From Bacteroidota bacterium (GTDB lineage Bacteria > Bacteroidota > Bacteroidia > Cytophagales > Cyclobacteriaceae), in assembly GCA_023417785.1 (NCBI GenBank), contig JAEZEH010000077.1, forward strand, positions 1 to 64,000: a DNA stretch of 64,000 nt, read 5' to 3'. A model generated the notes under the pieces. That model was not told the DNA's origin. It did no database searches and saw nothing but the letters and a program-made list of their open reading frames with translations. A program made the translations under genes and the position numbers. Numbering within the stretch: position 1 is the stretch's first letter; the number at the start of each line of letters is the position of its first letter. Positions 44,737-53,229 of this stretch are shown in pieces.

Positions 44737-46137
44737 TTATAGGTGTATCGGGCGATTTTCCGTTGCCGCCAGACACGCCTCCTTGAATGCCTCCATGTAG
44801 GTAGGATGGGCGTGTGACATACGAGCCACATCTTCCGCCGATGCCCTGAACTCCATAGCAGTAACTGCAGCTGCTATCATATCGGCAGCCCGAGCGCCAA
44901 TTATGTGAACACCCAGAATTTCGTCGGTACTTTTGTCGGCCAGAACTTTTACAAGGCCTTCCGTGTCCATGCTTGCACGTGCGCGCCCCAGCGCTTTATA
45001 AGGGAACGATCCGGTTTTATATGCTCTTCCCTGTTCTTTGAGCTGTTCTTCTGTATAGCCAACGCTCGCGACCTCAGGCCATGTGTACACCACCCCGGGA
45101 ATAAGAAGATAATTAATATGTGGTTTCTGCCCTGCGAGTTGTTCCGCTACCATCACCCCTTCTTCCTCCGCCTTGTGTGCAAGCATCGCGCCACGAACCA
45201 CGTCACCGATCGCATAGATGTTTTCAACTTTAGTCTGCAAATGATCATCTACCGGAATCTGGCCCTTCACTGTTTCGATGCCCACTTTATCAAGATCAAG
45301 ACCCTCTGTATAGGGACGTCGGCCAATGCTTACAAGACAATAATCCCCCGATAACGATATCGGATCACCACCGTTTTTAGGTTCGGCTTTTACCGTTACC
45401 TCTTTACCCTTTGAATCTACGGCGGTGACTTTGTGCCCAAGGAAGACCTCTATCCCCAGTTTTTTGGCAACTTTCAATAGCTCCTTTCCCATCGTACCGT
45501 CCATTGTAGGAATAAGGCTGTCGAGGAATTCAACAACAGTGACCTTTGCGCCCAGGCGCGCGTAAACAGACCCGAGTTCCATACCGATCACGCCACCACC
45601 AATAACAATGAGGTGTTTCGGAACTTCCTTTAATTCGAGCGCTTCGGTACTACTGATGATCCTCTTTTTGTCGAAAGCTGCGAATGGTAGCGGCGTCGGC
45701 TTTGACCCCGTTGCGATAATAATTTTTTCGGACGTAATCGTGCTTTCCTTTCCGTCGTTGCTGGTAATCTTGATAGTGTTTTTATCAACAAATGATCCCA
45801 CGCCCCGGTGTACATCGATTTTGTTCTTCTTCATCAGAAAAGCAATACCATCTACGTTGGATTTGACAACTCCTGCCTTTCGTGAAATCATTTGGGCAAG
45901 ATTCAATTTGGGTGCAGGAATATCAATGCCGTGTTCCTTAAAGCGCTGTTTGGCGTTGATGAAATGCTCCGACGAGTCCAGCAATGCTTTGCTCGGAATA
46001 CATCCAACGTTAAGACATGTTCCACCAAGCGTATCGTATTTTTCGATGATTGCTGTTTTAAAACCCAGCTGCGCACAGCGGATAGCCGCGACGTAACCAC
46101 CGGGACCTGAACCAATAACCGTGACGTTATATTGCAT
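44737..46137 (-). CDS. lpd: Dihydrolipoyl dehydrogenase (E3)
   Basis: Lpd reoxidises dihydrolipoyl groups of 2-oxoacid dehydrogenases and the glycine cleavage system with FAD and NAD. The 466-residue product has the N-terminal FAD motif VIGSGPGGYVAAI, the redox-active disulfide GGTCLNVGCIPSK (Cys41, Cys46), the NAD motif VIGGGVIGMELGSVYARLGA and the C-terminal catalytic AHAHPT-type segment (MSHAHPTYMEAFKEA). It follows sucB by 65 nt and is last in the operon. Its other likely client, GcvH, is encoded at 21.9 kb. Confidence 0.97.
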   Translation of the reverse strand: MQYNVTVIGSGPGGYVAAIRCAQLGFKTAIIEKYDTLGGTCLNVGCIPSKALLDSSEHFINAKQRFKEHGIDIPAPKLNLAQMISRKAGVVKSNVDGIAFLMKKNKIDVHRGVGSFVDKNTIKITSNDGKESTITSEKIIIATGSKPTPLPFAAFDKKRIISSTEALELKEVPKHLIVIGGGVIGMELGSVYARLGAKVTVVEFLDSLIPTMDGTMGKELLKVAKKLGIEVFLGHKVTAVDSKGKEVTVKAEPKNGGDPISLSGDYCLVSIGRRPYTEGLDLDKVGIETVKGQIPVDDHLQTKVENIYAIGDVVRGAMLAHKAEEEGVMVAEQLAGQKPHINYLLIPGVVYTWPEVASVGYTEEQLKEQGRAYKTGSFPYKALGRARASMDTEGLVKVLADKSTDEILGVHIIGARAADMIAAAVTAMEFRASAEDVARMSHAHPTYMEAFKEACLAATENRPIHL

Positions 46138-46202
46138 ACTATTATTTTTGCTATGAACTGTCTGGAAGATAAATGCAGGAATCTGTTTGTTTCTCTGATT
46201 AG

Positions 46203-47711
46203 TTAGACACCCAGGATCAATCTGCCCGGATCTTCAAGCATTTCCTTCATACGGAAGAGGAAGCTTACTGACTCACGTCCATCGACAATCCGATGGTCGT
46301 ACGACAAGGCGACAAACATGATTGGTCTGACCACAATTTCACCGTTGAGGACCACCGGGCGCTCAACAATGTTGTGCATTCCGAGGATCGCCGACTGCGG
46401 TGGGTTGATGATAGGTGTCGACAACATCGAGCCAAAAACACCCCCGTTTGTTATGGAAAACGTTCCTCCTGTCATTTCGTCGATGGAGAGTTTTCCATCG
46501 CGGCCGCGGGTAGCCAGCCTGACAACCTCGCTCTCAATCTGGGCAAAGCTTAACTGATCAGCGTTCCGGATAACAGGTACCACAAGTCCCCTCGGAGTGG
46601 ATACTGCTATAGAGACGTCACAGTAGTCGTGGTAAATGATCTCATCATTATCAATAGATGCATTGACCCCGGGAAATTCCTTCGTAGCGGCACAGACAGC
46701 CTTAATGAAGAATGACATGAAACCAAGCCCCACGCCGTATTTTTCCTTGAACTTATCCTTGAATTTGCCGCGAAGATCCATCACCGGTTTCATGTCCACC
46801 TCGTTGAAGGTGGTGAGCATCGCGGTTTCATTCTTTACCGATACAAGCCGGCGCGCGATCGTTTTTCGCAATGAGGTCATCTTCTCGCGACGCTCCTCCC
46901 TGGCTCCGCCTGTCGAAATGGTCGGAGGACCTGAGGCAGCTTTTTTCTCCGCTGGCCTGTCGGCTGATGACTGAGCTTTTTGTGCATCTTCTTTAGTTAT
47001 ACGTCCGCCTACGCCGGTTCCCTGAACCTGATTGGCGGGAACACCCTTTTCATCAAGGATCTTCGCTGCTGCCGGAGACGGGTGGCCGGCCGCGTAATTG
47101 GCGCCGTCCTGTTTGGAAGTAGCTTTTTCGGTGGCGGACAATTCCTGCGCCGCGGGCGCGCCCTCTGCGACCTCGATTTTGCAGATAAGTCCCCCGATAG
47201 GCAAGGCCTGTTGTTCTTTCGCGACGATTCTCAGTATCCCACTGGCCTCAGCGGGTAGCTCAAACGTTGCTTTATCGGATTCAACCTCGGCTATGACCTC
47301 ATCAAGTTTCACAAAGTCGCCGTCCTTTTTCAGCCACGTCGAAATGGTCACCTCCGTGATCGATTCGCCGACGGCCGGGACCTTCATTTCCTTCACTTCC
47401 CCTGTTGCCTTCGGTCCGGATTCTTTTTTGGGTGTCGAAGGCTTTTCTGATTCCGCCGGGGGCGACGCCGTTTTTCCGTTCTCGTTTATCTCACAGATCA
47501 CCTCCCCGATCGGTACAGTTTCACCCTGTTGTTTTAATATCTTCAGAACACCCGGACTTTGCGCGGTAAGCTCAAACGTGGCTTTGTCGGATTCCAATTC
47601 AGCAATCACCTCATCCATCTTCACGACATCGCCGTCCTTTTTTAGCCAATTGGCAATCGTTACCTCGGAAATTGATTCCCCAACGGTGGGTACTTTTACT
47701 TGATATGCCAT
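46203..47711 (-). CDS. sucB: 2-oxoglutarate dehydrogenase E2 (dihydrolipoyllysine succinyltransferase), two lipoyl domains
   Basis: SucB transfers succinyl groups to CoA in the 2-oxoglutarate dehydrogenase complex. The 502-residue protein has two lipoyl domains, at 1-77 and about 108-184, each with ESDKATFEL (Lys43 and Lys147), joined by a Pro/Ser/Lys linker. The subunit-binding domain (HPSPAAAKILDEKG) lies near 210-245 and the catalytic domain ends with SYDHRIVDGRE (His473, Asp477). E. coli SucB has only one lipoyl domain. It lies between sucA (55 nt upstream) and lpd. SucA next door supports the succinyl rather than acetyl assignment. Confidence 0.95.
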   Translation of the reverse strand: MAYQVKVPTVGESISEVTIANWLKKDGDVVKMDEVIAELESDKATFELTAQSPGVLKILKQQGETVPIGEVICEINENGKTASPPAESEKPSTPKKESGPKATGEVKEMKVPAVGESITEVTISTWLKKDGDFVKLDEVIAEVESDKATFELPAEASGILRIVAKEQQALPIGGLICKIEVAEGAPAAQELSATEKATSKQDGANYAAGHPSPAAAKILDEKGVPANQVQGTGVGGRITKEDAQKAQSSADRPAEKKAASGPPTISTGGAREERREKMTSLRKTIARRLVSVKNETAMLTTFNEVDMKPVMDLRGKFKDKFKEKYGVGLGFMSFFIKAVCAATKEFPGVNASIDNDEIIYHDYCDVSIAVSTPRGLVVPVIRNADQLSFAQIESEVVRLATRGRDGKLSIDEMTGGTFSITNGGVFGSMLSTPIINPPQSAILGMHNIVERPVVLNGEIVVRPIMFVALSYDHRIVDGRESVSFLFRMKEMLEDPGRLILGV

Positions 47712-47766
47712 TAATTTTCGTTTTTAATATTTGGGTTTTTTACAAGGTTCTTTGTTGATAGCCAGG

Positions 47767-50502
47767 TCAGATCTCAAAAGCACTCTGGATAATTTTCTCC
47801 TGTTCAACTTTGTGGATCTTCGAGTAACCGGTAGCTGGCGAAGCACTTGCCTTCCGGGAAATGTATTCGATGTTCTGCTTCGGCATCATGCGCTGAATAA
47901 AGGACTTGTAACCCATATTCGAAGGTTCTTCCTGCACCCATAGCAGCTTCGCATCCTTGTATTTCCTGATTATTGCTTTAATGTGTTTTTCCGGAAATGG
48001 TGCCAGTTGTTCCACGCGGACAATTGCGGCATCTTTGGATTTCCTTTTCTGCTGGGCTTCAAGAAGGTCATAATAGATCTTGCCGCTGCACAGCACTACC
48101 CGGTTGACTTCTTTGGCCGACGCTTTAGGATCGTCAATAACTTCAAGGAACGATCCATCGGTAAACTCCTTTATCGGGGAGATAACCGCGGGATGACGGA
48201 GCAAAGATTTGGGCGAGAATACGATACATGGCTTGCGGAAGTGCCACATCACTTGGCGTCTCAAAAGGTGGAAGAAGTTCGCCGGGGTCGTCGGGTTCGC
48301 TACGACCATGTTATATTCCGCATAAAGCTGAAGGAAACGCTCCGGCCGCGCACTGGAATGCTCCGGTCCCTGCCCTTCGTAACCATGCGGTAAGAGCAGG
48401 ACCAGACCATTCATGCGTTGCCATTTTGATTCGGCACTCGAGAGAAACTGGTCAATAATTACCTGCGCTCCATTGACGAAATCCCCGAATTGCGCCTCCC
48501 AAATGACAAGCGCACGCGGCGACGCCATCGCATACCCATATTCGTAACCCAAAACACCAAATTCCGAAAGCAGCGAGTTGAAGATATGAAACGCACCTTG
48601 TCCCTTGTCCATATTATCAAGACCACAATATGGCTCGTTCGTATTAGCATCGAAAAAGTAGGCGTGCCGATGTGAGAAGGTGCCGCGTTTAACATCCTGT
48701 CCCGACATCCGCACGGGCGTTTTCTCGAGGAGGAGAGAACCGTAAGCAAGTAACTCGGCTTCCGCCCAACCTAACACTCTCTCTTCGAAGAATGCAGTAG
48801 TACGATCTTTCAGAAGCTTTTCGATTTGCTTCAACGGCTTGAACCCTTCAGGAATCGTAGTTAGTGCTCTCCCAACCTTTTCGATGACGTTGCTTTTTAT
48901 CGAAGTGTCCGGATTCTTGTCGAAGTCCTCCGGCTTTGCAAAATGCATCTGCTCCCATTCCTCTTCGATCTTTTGTGGTTTATATGGAAGTGGTTTTTGT
49001 TTGACCTCGTTCAAACGATCCTGTAGCTGGTTTCTAAACGTCTTATCCAGTTCCTCAGCCAATGCTGCATTTACCTGTCCACCATCAACAAGCTTCTTCA
49101 CGTAGACCTCCCGTGGATTGGGATGTTTCGCGATGATGTTGTACAACTTAGGTTGAGTAAACTTGGGTTCATCACTTTCATTATGGCCGTGACGTCGGTA
49201 GCACAACAGGTCGATAAAAATGTCTTTCTTATACTTGACTCGGTACTCCACGGCAAGATTGGCGGCAAAACTCACCGCTTCGGCATCGTCACCATTAACA
49301 TGCAAAACGGGGGCATCGACAATCTTCGCTATATCTGTACAATAAATACTGGTCCGTGCATCGTCATAGTCAGTAGTAAAACCGACCTGATTATTGATAA
49401 CAAAATGAATTGTTCCTCCTGTTGTGTATCCCGGCAGACCTGACATCTGCACTACTTCGTAGACAATTCCCTGTCCGGCAACTGCAGCATCTCCATGAAT
49501 CAGCACAGCCATGCCTTGTACGACGTCACCTTTGTATTCGTCGTCGATCTGGCCGCGCGTATAACCTAATACCAAAGGATCGACTGCTTCCAGGTGGGAA
49601 GGGTTGGGAGTCAGCTTTACATAAATCTTCTTACCGGAAGGTGTATTGATGTGACTTGAATAGCCAAGGTGATACTTCACATCACCATCGCCCATCGTCT
49701 GATCTGGGCTTACATTGCCTTCGAACTCCGTAAATATCTGCTCGTAGGTTTTACCCAGAATGTTGGTAAGGACATTGAGACGGCCACGGTGAGCCATACC
49801 AATGACCACCTCTTTGACGCCAAGCTCAGCTGACTTGTTTATTATAGTCTGAAGCGCAGGGATGGTGTTTTCACCACCTTCGAGCGAAAACCTCTTTTGC
49901 CCGATGAACTTGGTATGAAGAAAGTTCTCGAAAACCACCGCCTCATTTAGCTTGCTAAGGATGCGCTTTTTTTCCTCCTGGCTGGGATTATACGAATAGT
50001 ATTCCTTCTCGATCTTTTCGTACAACCAGGCCCGGATTTCGTCGTTGCGAATGAAGTTATGTTCAAATCCGATTGGCCCCAGATATACCGCCTGAAGTTT
50101 TTCGATAATCTTCCGGAGAGTTGATCGCGACATGCCGATCTCTGAACCCACGTCGAACTCTGTATCCAGGTCTGCGTCAGTAAGGCCGACGCTCTTATGG
50201 TCGAGGTTCACATGGTGATTTCTGCGTTCGCGAACGGGGTTGGTCCTGGACTTCAGATGACCAAAAGACCTGTAGGCGAAAATGAGATTTCGAACCTGAG
50301 TTTCCTTGATCGAGTGAGAGTCTTCCTCACCCGAAGCTGATGGTGTATGCCCATCTTCACCATAGCGCTGCTGGGAGAAATCATAGCCTTCAAAAAATTT
50401 CTGCCATGTGACATCAACCGATTGCGGATCAGCTTTATAATTCTGATACATTTGATCCAGATATCCGACATCGGCGTTTGATATGTAGGAATATTTATCC
50501 AT
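47767..50502 (-). CDS. sucA: 2-oxoglutarate dehydrogenase E1
   Basis: SucA decarboxylates 2-oxoglutarate with thiamine diphosphate in the TCA cycle. The 911-residue product has the E1o N-terminal segment (SYISNADVGYLDQMYQNYK), the substrate loops VIGMAHRGRLNVL and YHLGYS, the ThDP motif region VHVNGDDAEAV, and the late SAR-PERFLQL segment typical of E1o. I start at ATG 50502; a TTG at 50514 is only 5 nt past a perfect -7 box (50519-50526) and is unlikely. It heads sucA-sucB-lpd, ended by a strong terminator. Confidence 0.96.
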   Translation of the reverse strand: MDKYSYISNADVGYLDQMYQNYKADPQSVDVTWQKFFEGYDFSQQRYGEDGHTPSASGEEDSHSIKETQVRNLIFAYRSFGHLKSRTNPVRERRNHHVNLDHKSVGLTDADLDTEFDVGSEIGMSRSTLRKIIEKLQAVYLGPIGFEHNFIRNDEIRAWLYEKIEKEYYSYNPSQEEKKRILSKLNEAVVFENFLHTKFIGQKRFSLEGGENTIPALQTIINKSAELGVKEVVIGMAHRGRLNVLTNILGKTYEQIFTEFEGNVSPDQTMGDGDVKYHLGYSSHINTPSGKKIYVKLTPNPSHLEAVDPLVLGYTRGQIDDEYKGDVVQGMAVLIHGDAAVAGQGIVYEVVQMSGLPGYTTGGTIHFVINNQVGFTTDYDDARTSIYCTDIAKIVDAPVLHVNGDDAEAVSFAANLAVEYRVKYKKDIFIDLLCYRRHGHNESDEPKFTQPKLYNIIAKHPNPREVYVKKLVDGGQVNAALAEELDKTFRNQLQDRLNEVKQKPLPYKPQKIEEEWEQMHFAKPEDFDKNPDTSIKSNVIEKVGRALTTIPEGFKPLKQIEKLLKDRTTAFFEERVLGWAEAELLAYGSLLLEKTPVRMSGQDVKRGTFSHRHAYFFDANTNEPYCGLDNMDKGQGAFHIFNSLLSEFGVLGYEYGYAMASPRALVIWEAQFGDFVNGAQVIIDQFLSSAESKWQRMNGLVLLLPHGYEGQGPEHSSARPERFLQLYAEYNMVVANPTTPANFFHLLRRQVMWHFRKPCIVFSPKSLLRHPAVISPIKEFTDGSFLEVIDDPKASAKEVNRVVLCSGKIYYDLLEAQQKRKSKDAAIVRVEQLAPFPEKHIKAIIRKYKDAKLLWVQEEPSNMGYKSFIQRMMPKQNIEYISRKASASPATGYSKIHKVEQEKIIQSAFEI

Positions 50503-50518
50503 TGTTTTTTGCAAAAAA

Positions 50519-50526
50519 CAAATGTA
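50519..50526 (-). promoter_or_regulatory. -7 box of the sucA operon
   Basis: TACATTTG on the minus strand matches TAnnTTTG and lies 16 nt upstream of ATG 50502. Confidence 0.6.
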
Positions 50527-50610
50527 GAGATAGCATATCGAATTAAAAAACTGCGTACTCGCTTATACGAATATATCAAATTATCCATCGGTTTACGAGT
50601 TTTTAGTTCA

Positions 50611-50645
50611 TTTGGTTTTTTGAAGTCGTTTTTCCCTTATCTTTG
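50611..50645 (+). promoter_or_regulatory. Promoter of rpsP (-33 TTTG, -7 TATCTTTG)
   Basis: TTTG at 50611-50614 and TATCTTTG at 50638-50645 are 23 nt apart, a complete Bacteroidota-type promoter 46 nt ahead of the rpsP ATG. Confidence 0.7.
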
Positions 50646-50691
50646 CGATCTTTAAAAATTCTGGACGAGTTCCAATCAAACATTTTAAGCA

Positions 50692-51225
50692 ATGGTTAAA
50701 ATCAGACTGGCCCGCAGAGGCCGCAGAAAACTGGCAACGTACGATGTAGTCGTAGCTGACGCCAGAGCGCCACGTGATGGTCGCTTTATTGAAAAACTGG
50801 GAACGTACAATCCGTTAACTGTTCCCGCTCAGATCAACATTAATGACGACCGTGCGTTTCATTGGGTCATGCAAGGCGCACAACCTACAGACACGGTCAA
50901 AGCAATGCTTTCCTTCCGGGGTGTAATGCTTCGTAAACACCTTCAGATTGGTGTTTTGAAAGGTGCCATCACTCAGGAGGTCGCCGATTCGAAACTCGCT
51001 GACTGGCTGAAAAACAAGGAAGCCTCAATTGAAGCGAAACGTGACAAGCTGACGCAGTCTAAAGAAGAGAAAGCGAAAGCACGGAAAGCGGCTGAAACGA
51101 AGGTTCGTGAAGCCCGCGCAGAAGCTATTCGCAAGAAAGCTCAGGTGGTTGAAGAAGTTGCTCCTGCCTCTGAAGAATCCGGAGAAACTGTTCCTGCTGA
51201 ACAAGGCGGCGAAGCGCAAGCATAA
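50692..51225 (+). CDS. rpsP: 30S ribosomal protein S16, extended
   Basis: S16 binds 16S rRNA and helps assemble the small subunit. The first 80 residues are the S16 domain (MVKIRLARRGRRKLATYDVV, IEKLGTYNPL). The protein is 177 residues, about twice the E. coli form; the extra 95 residues are an Ala/Glu/Lys-rich helical tail. Such extensions are common in Bacteroidota S16 (from memory). It starts the rpsP-rimM-trmD-rplS cluster. An intrinsic terminator follows its stop. Confidence 0.96.
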   Translation: MVKIRLARRGRRKLATYDVVVADARAPRDGRFIEKLGTYNPLTVPAQININDDRAFHWVMQGAQPTDTVKAMLSFRGVMLRKHLQIGVLKGAITQEVADSKLADWLKNKEASIEAKRDKLTQSKEEKAKARKAAETKVREARAEAIRKKAQVVEEVAPASEESGETVPAEQGGEAQA

Positions 51226-51242
51226 CCGATACCTAAAAAATG

Positions 51243-51276
51243 AAAATGCCAATGCCATCAGGTATTGGCATTTTTG
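51243..51276 (+). terminator. Intrinsic terminator between rpsP and rimM
   Basis: AAAATGCCAAT pairs perfectly with ATTGGCATTTT around a 10-nt loop, ending in T-rich sequence. It ends about 20 nt before rimM, so rimM-trmD is reached by read-through or an unseen promoter. Confidence 0.8.
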
Positions 51277-51295
51277 TTTCATTGTTTCCCTCATC

Positions 51296-51811
51296 ATGGA
51301 TATAAGTAAGTGCTACAAGATCGGTTTCATTCTTAAGCCCCACGGTCTAAAGGGAGCCGTAACGATATCCTGGGATGCCGACGCCCCCGAAGATCTGCAT
51401 TCCCTGTCATCGGTCTTTCTCGAAATTGCCGGCGACCTCGTTCCTTATTTCATTGAATCCATATCCCCGAAAGGGAATAAGGCATTCGTCAAGTTCGAGG
51501 ATGTCAGCTCCATTGAGGAGGCGGAGGAAATCGCGAAAAAGGCCGTTTACCTCGCCCGAGAATCCAGGCCAAAATCCATTCGCGGTGAATTTTACGACGA
51601 CGAGGTAGCCGGTTTTCTTGTGACGGACGAAAATCTGGGCGACCTCGGCGTGATATCAGGCGTGATGAATGCCGGACCGAACAGGCTTCTGGTTCTCAAT
51701 CACCAGGAAAAGGAGGTCCTCATCCCGGTAAACAGCCCATTCATCCGAAGCCTCAACAAGGCCAAAAAGACCTTCATGGTTAATCTTCCGGATGGATTTT
51801 TGGATATTTGA
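51296..51811 (+). CDS. rimM: 16S rRNA processing protein RimM
   Basis: RimM helps mature the 30S head region with ribosomal protein S19. The 171-residue product starts MDISKCYKIGFILKPHGLKG, the family opening, followed by the RimM N-terminal barrel and the PRC-barrel half (FYDDEVAGFLVTDENLGDLG; LIPVNSPFIR). The open frame extends upstream to 51107, but that part overlaps rpsP and the terminator, so ATG 51296 is the start. trmD begins 2 nt after its stop. Confidence 0.95.
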   Translation: MDISKCYKIGFILKPHGLKGAVTISWDADAPEDLHSLSSVFLEIAGDLVPYFIESISPKGNKAFVKFEDVSSIEEAEEIAKKAVYLARESRPKSIRGEFYDDEVAGFLVTDENLGDLGVISGVMNAGPNRLLVLNHQEKEVLIPVNSPFIRSLNKAKKTFMVNLPDGFLDI

Positions 51812-51813
51812 TC

Positions 51814-52512
51814 ATGCATATTGACATCATCACCACGCTGCCCCGGCTTATAGAAAGTCCGTTTTCCGATTCAATTTTGAAACGGGCTCAGGCAAAGGGG
51901 ATCGTCACACTGAATGTTGTGGATTTACGTCAATATGCGATCAATAAACACAAGACAACAGACGACTACGCTTTCGGAGGCGGGGCCGGCATGGTGATGA
52001 TGATTGAACCAATTGACCGGTGCATCTCGGACCTGAAGGCGAAAAGGGATTATGATGAGATCATTTACATGAGCCCCGACGGCGAACGATTCAGCCAGTC
52101 GCTGGCCAACCAGCTGAGTCTTAAGCAAAACCTGATTATTCTGTGCGGGCATTATAAGGGCGTCGATGAGCGCGTCCGGGAGCACCTTGTCACCCGCGAA
52201 ATCAGTATCGGTGATTACGTTTTATCGGGAGGGGAACTGGCAGCAGCGGTGGTAACTGATGCAATCGTCAGGCTAATTCCGGGGGTACTTTCGGACGAAA
52301 CCAGCGCTCTCACAGACTCTTTTCAGGATGGCCTGATTGCTCCACCCGTGTATACCAGACCGGCGGAATACAAAGGCTGGAAGGTTCCCGATGTTTTATT
52401 GTCAGGCCACGAATCACACATCGAAGCCTGGCGACACGAGCAAGCCCTAGAAAGAACACGCAAGCGACGCCCTGAATTATGGGAAAAACACCAAAATCCG
52501 GGAAAAGAATAA
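51814..52512 (+). CDS. trmD: tRNA (guanine-N1-)-methyltransferase TrmD
   Basis: TrmD methylates G37 of tRNAs to prevent frameshifting. The 232-residue product has the SPOUT trefoil-knot features AFGGGAGMVMM, YMSPDGERFSQ, ILCGHYKGVDERV and SIGDYVLSGGELAA, plus the C-terminal PEYKGW-like AEYKGWKVPDVLLSGHESHIEAWR. I start at ATG 51814; TTG 51808 would overlap the rimM stop. It is slightly shorter than E. coli TrmD (255) but full length in its core. Confidence 0.96.
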   Translation: MHIDIITTLPRLIESPFSDSILKRAQAKGIVTLNVVDLRQYAINKHKTTDDYAFGGGAGMVMMIEPIDRCISDLKAKRDYDEIIYMSPDGERFSQSLANQLSLKQNLIILCGHYKGVDERVREHLVTREISIGDYVLSGGELAAAVVTDAIVRLIPGVLSDETSALTDSFQDGLIAPPVYTRPAEYKGWKVPDVLLSGHESHIEAWRHEQALERTRKRRPELWEKHQNPGKE

Positions 52513-52551
52513 ACATTTTCGGACGCCATTTCATAATCCCGTTTTATTACC

Positions 52552-52559
52552 TACATTTG
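52552..52559 (+). promoter_or_regulatory. -7 box of rplS
   Basis: TACATTTG matches TAnnTTTG and lies 26 nt before the rplS ATG, indicating that rplS has its own promoter within the cluster. Confidence 0.55.
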
Positions 52560-52585
52560 CACTCCATTTTCATAACCATCGAGTC

Positions 52586-52936
52586 ATGGCCGATCTAATA
52601 AAAGTAGTAGAGCAGGAATTTACGAAAGTACGTGAGTCACTACCCGATTTTAAGCCAGGTGATACTATAAATGTTCACGTTAAAATCAAGGAAGGAAATA
52701 AAGAGAGAATTCAGCAGTTCCAGGGTACGGTAATCCAGCGTCGTGGCACTGGTTCCGGAGAAACTTTCACTGTGCGGAAGATATCCAACAGCGTTGGCGT
52801 TGAGCGTATTTTCCCGATTCTGTCGCCAAGTATCAGTAAGATTGAACTTCTTAAATCCGGTCGGGTTCGTCGCGCGAAGCTGTACTACCTCAAAGGTCGT
52901 CATGGCAAAGCTGCACGTATTCGCGAGAAGGTCTAG
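52586..52936 (+). CDS. rplS: 50S ribosomal protein L19
   Basis: L19 sits at the subunit interface of the ribosome. The 116-residue product has DTINVHVKIKEGNKERIQQF, GTVIQRRGTGSGETFTVRKI and GVERIFPILSPSISKIELL, the standard L19 sequence, and normal length. It closes the rpsP-rimM-trmD-rplS cluster, has its own -7 box and is followed by a UUCG-capped terminator. Confidence 0.97.
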   Translation: MADLIKVVEQEFTKVRESLPDFKPGDTINVHVKIKEGNKERIQQFQGTVIQRRGTGSGETFTVRKISNSVGVERIFPILSPSISKIELLKSGRVRRAKLYYLKGRHGKAARIREKV

Positions 52937-52954
52937 TTTTCCTGCACAATATTC

Positions 52955-52980
52955 AAAGCCACCTTCGGGTGGCTTTTTTT
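52955..52980 (+). terminator. Intrinsic terminator after rplS
   Basis: AAAGCCACC and GGTGGCTTT form a 9-bp stem closed by a TTCG tetraloop, followed by a run of T. It starts 19 nt after the rplS stop. Confidence 0.9.
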
Positions 52981-53075
52981 GTTTGTGTCCGCTGACGTCA
53001 AAGCCGCCCTTGGCCTCAGACAAAAGTCTCCGGCTAATATGACTAAAAACAGTAAAATGCGTGTTATAATAAAAC

Positions 53076-53100
53076 CCTGCAAATAGGCGGATTTCGCAGG
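53076..53100. other. Hairpin in the rplS-fba gap
   Basis: CCTGC-AAAT pairs with ATTT-(C)-GCAGG with one bulged base and a 6-nt loop. It lies about 100 nt upstream of the fba -7 box and without a T-run, so it is not an obvious terminator. The rest of the 293-nt gap holds only the rplS terminator and the fba promoter. Confidence 0.35.
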
Positions 53101-53190
53101 CTGGCAGTTTTTGAGAATTTTTATTGCAACGATTGAAATGGCATGAAAACCGCGAAATTCCTCTGAATTAGCATAAAAATAAATAATTGA

Positions 53191-53198
53191 TAACTTTG
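53191..53198 (+). promoter_or_regulatory. -7 box of the fructose-bisphosphate aldolase gene
   Basis: TAACTTTG matches TAnnTTTG and lies 31 nt before ATG 53230. Confidence 0.55.
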
Positions 53199-53229
53199 TG
53201 CCCGCCTCAAAAAAATAAAACACCCAGAT

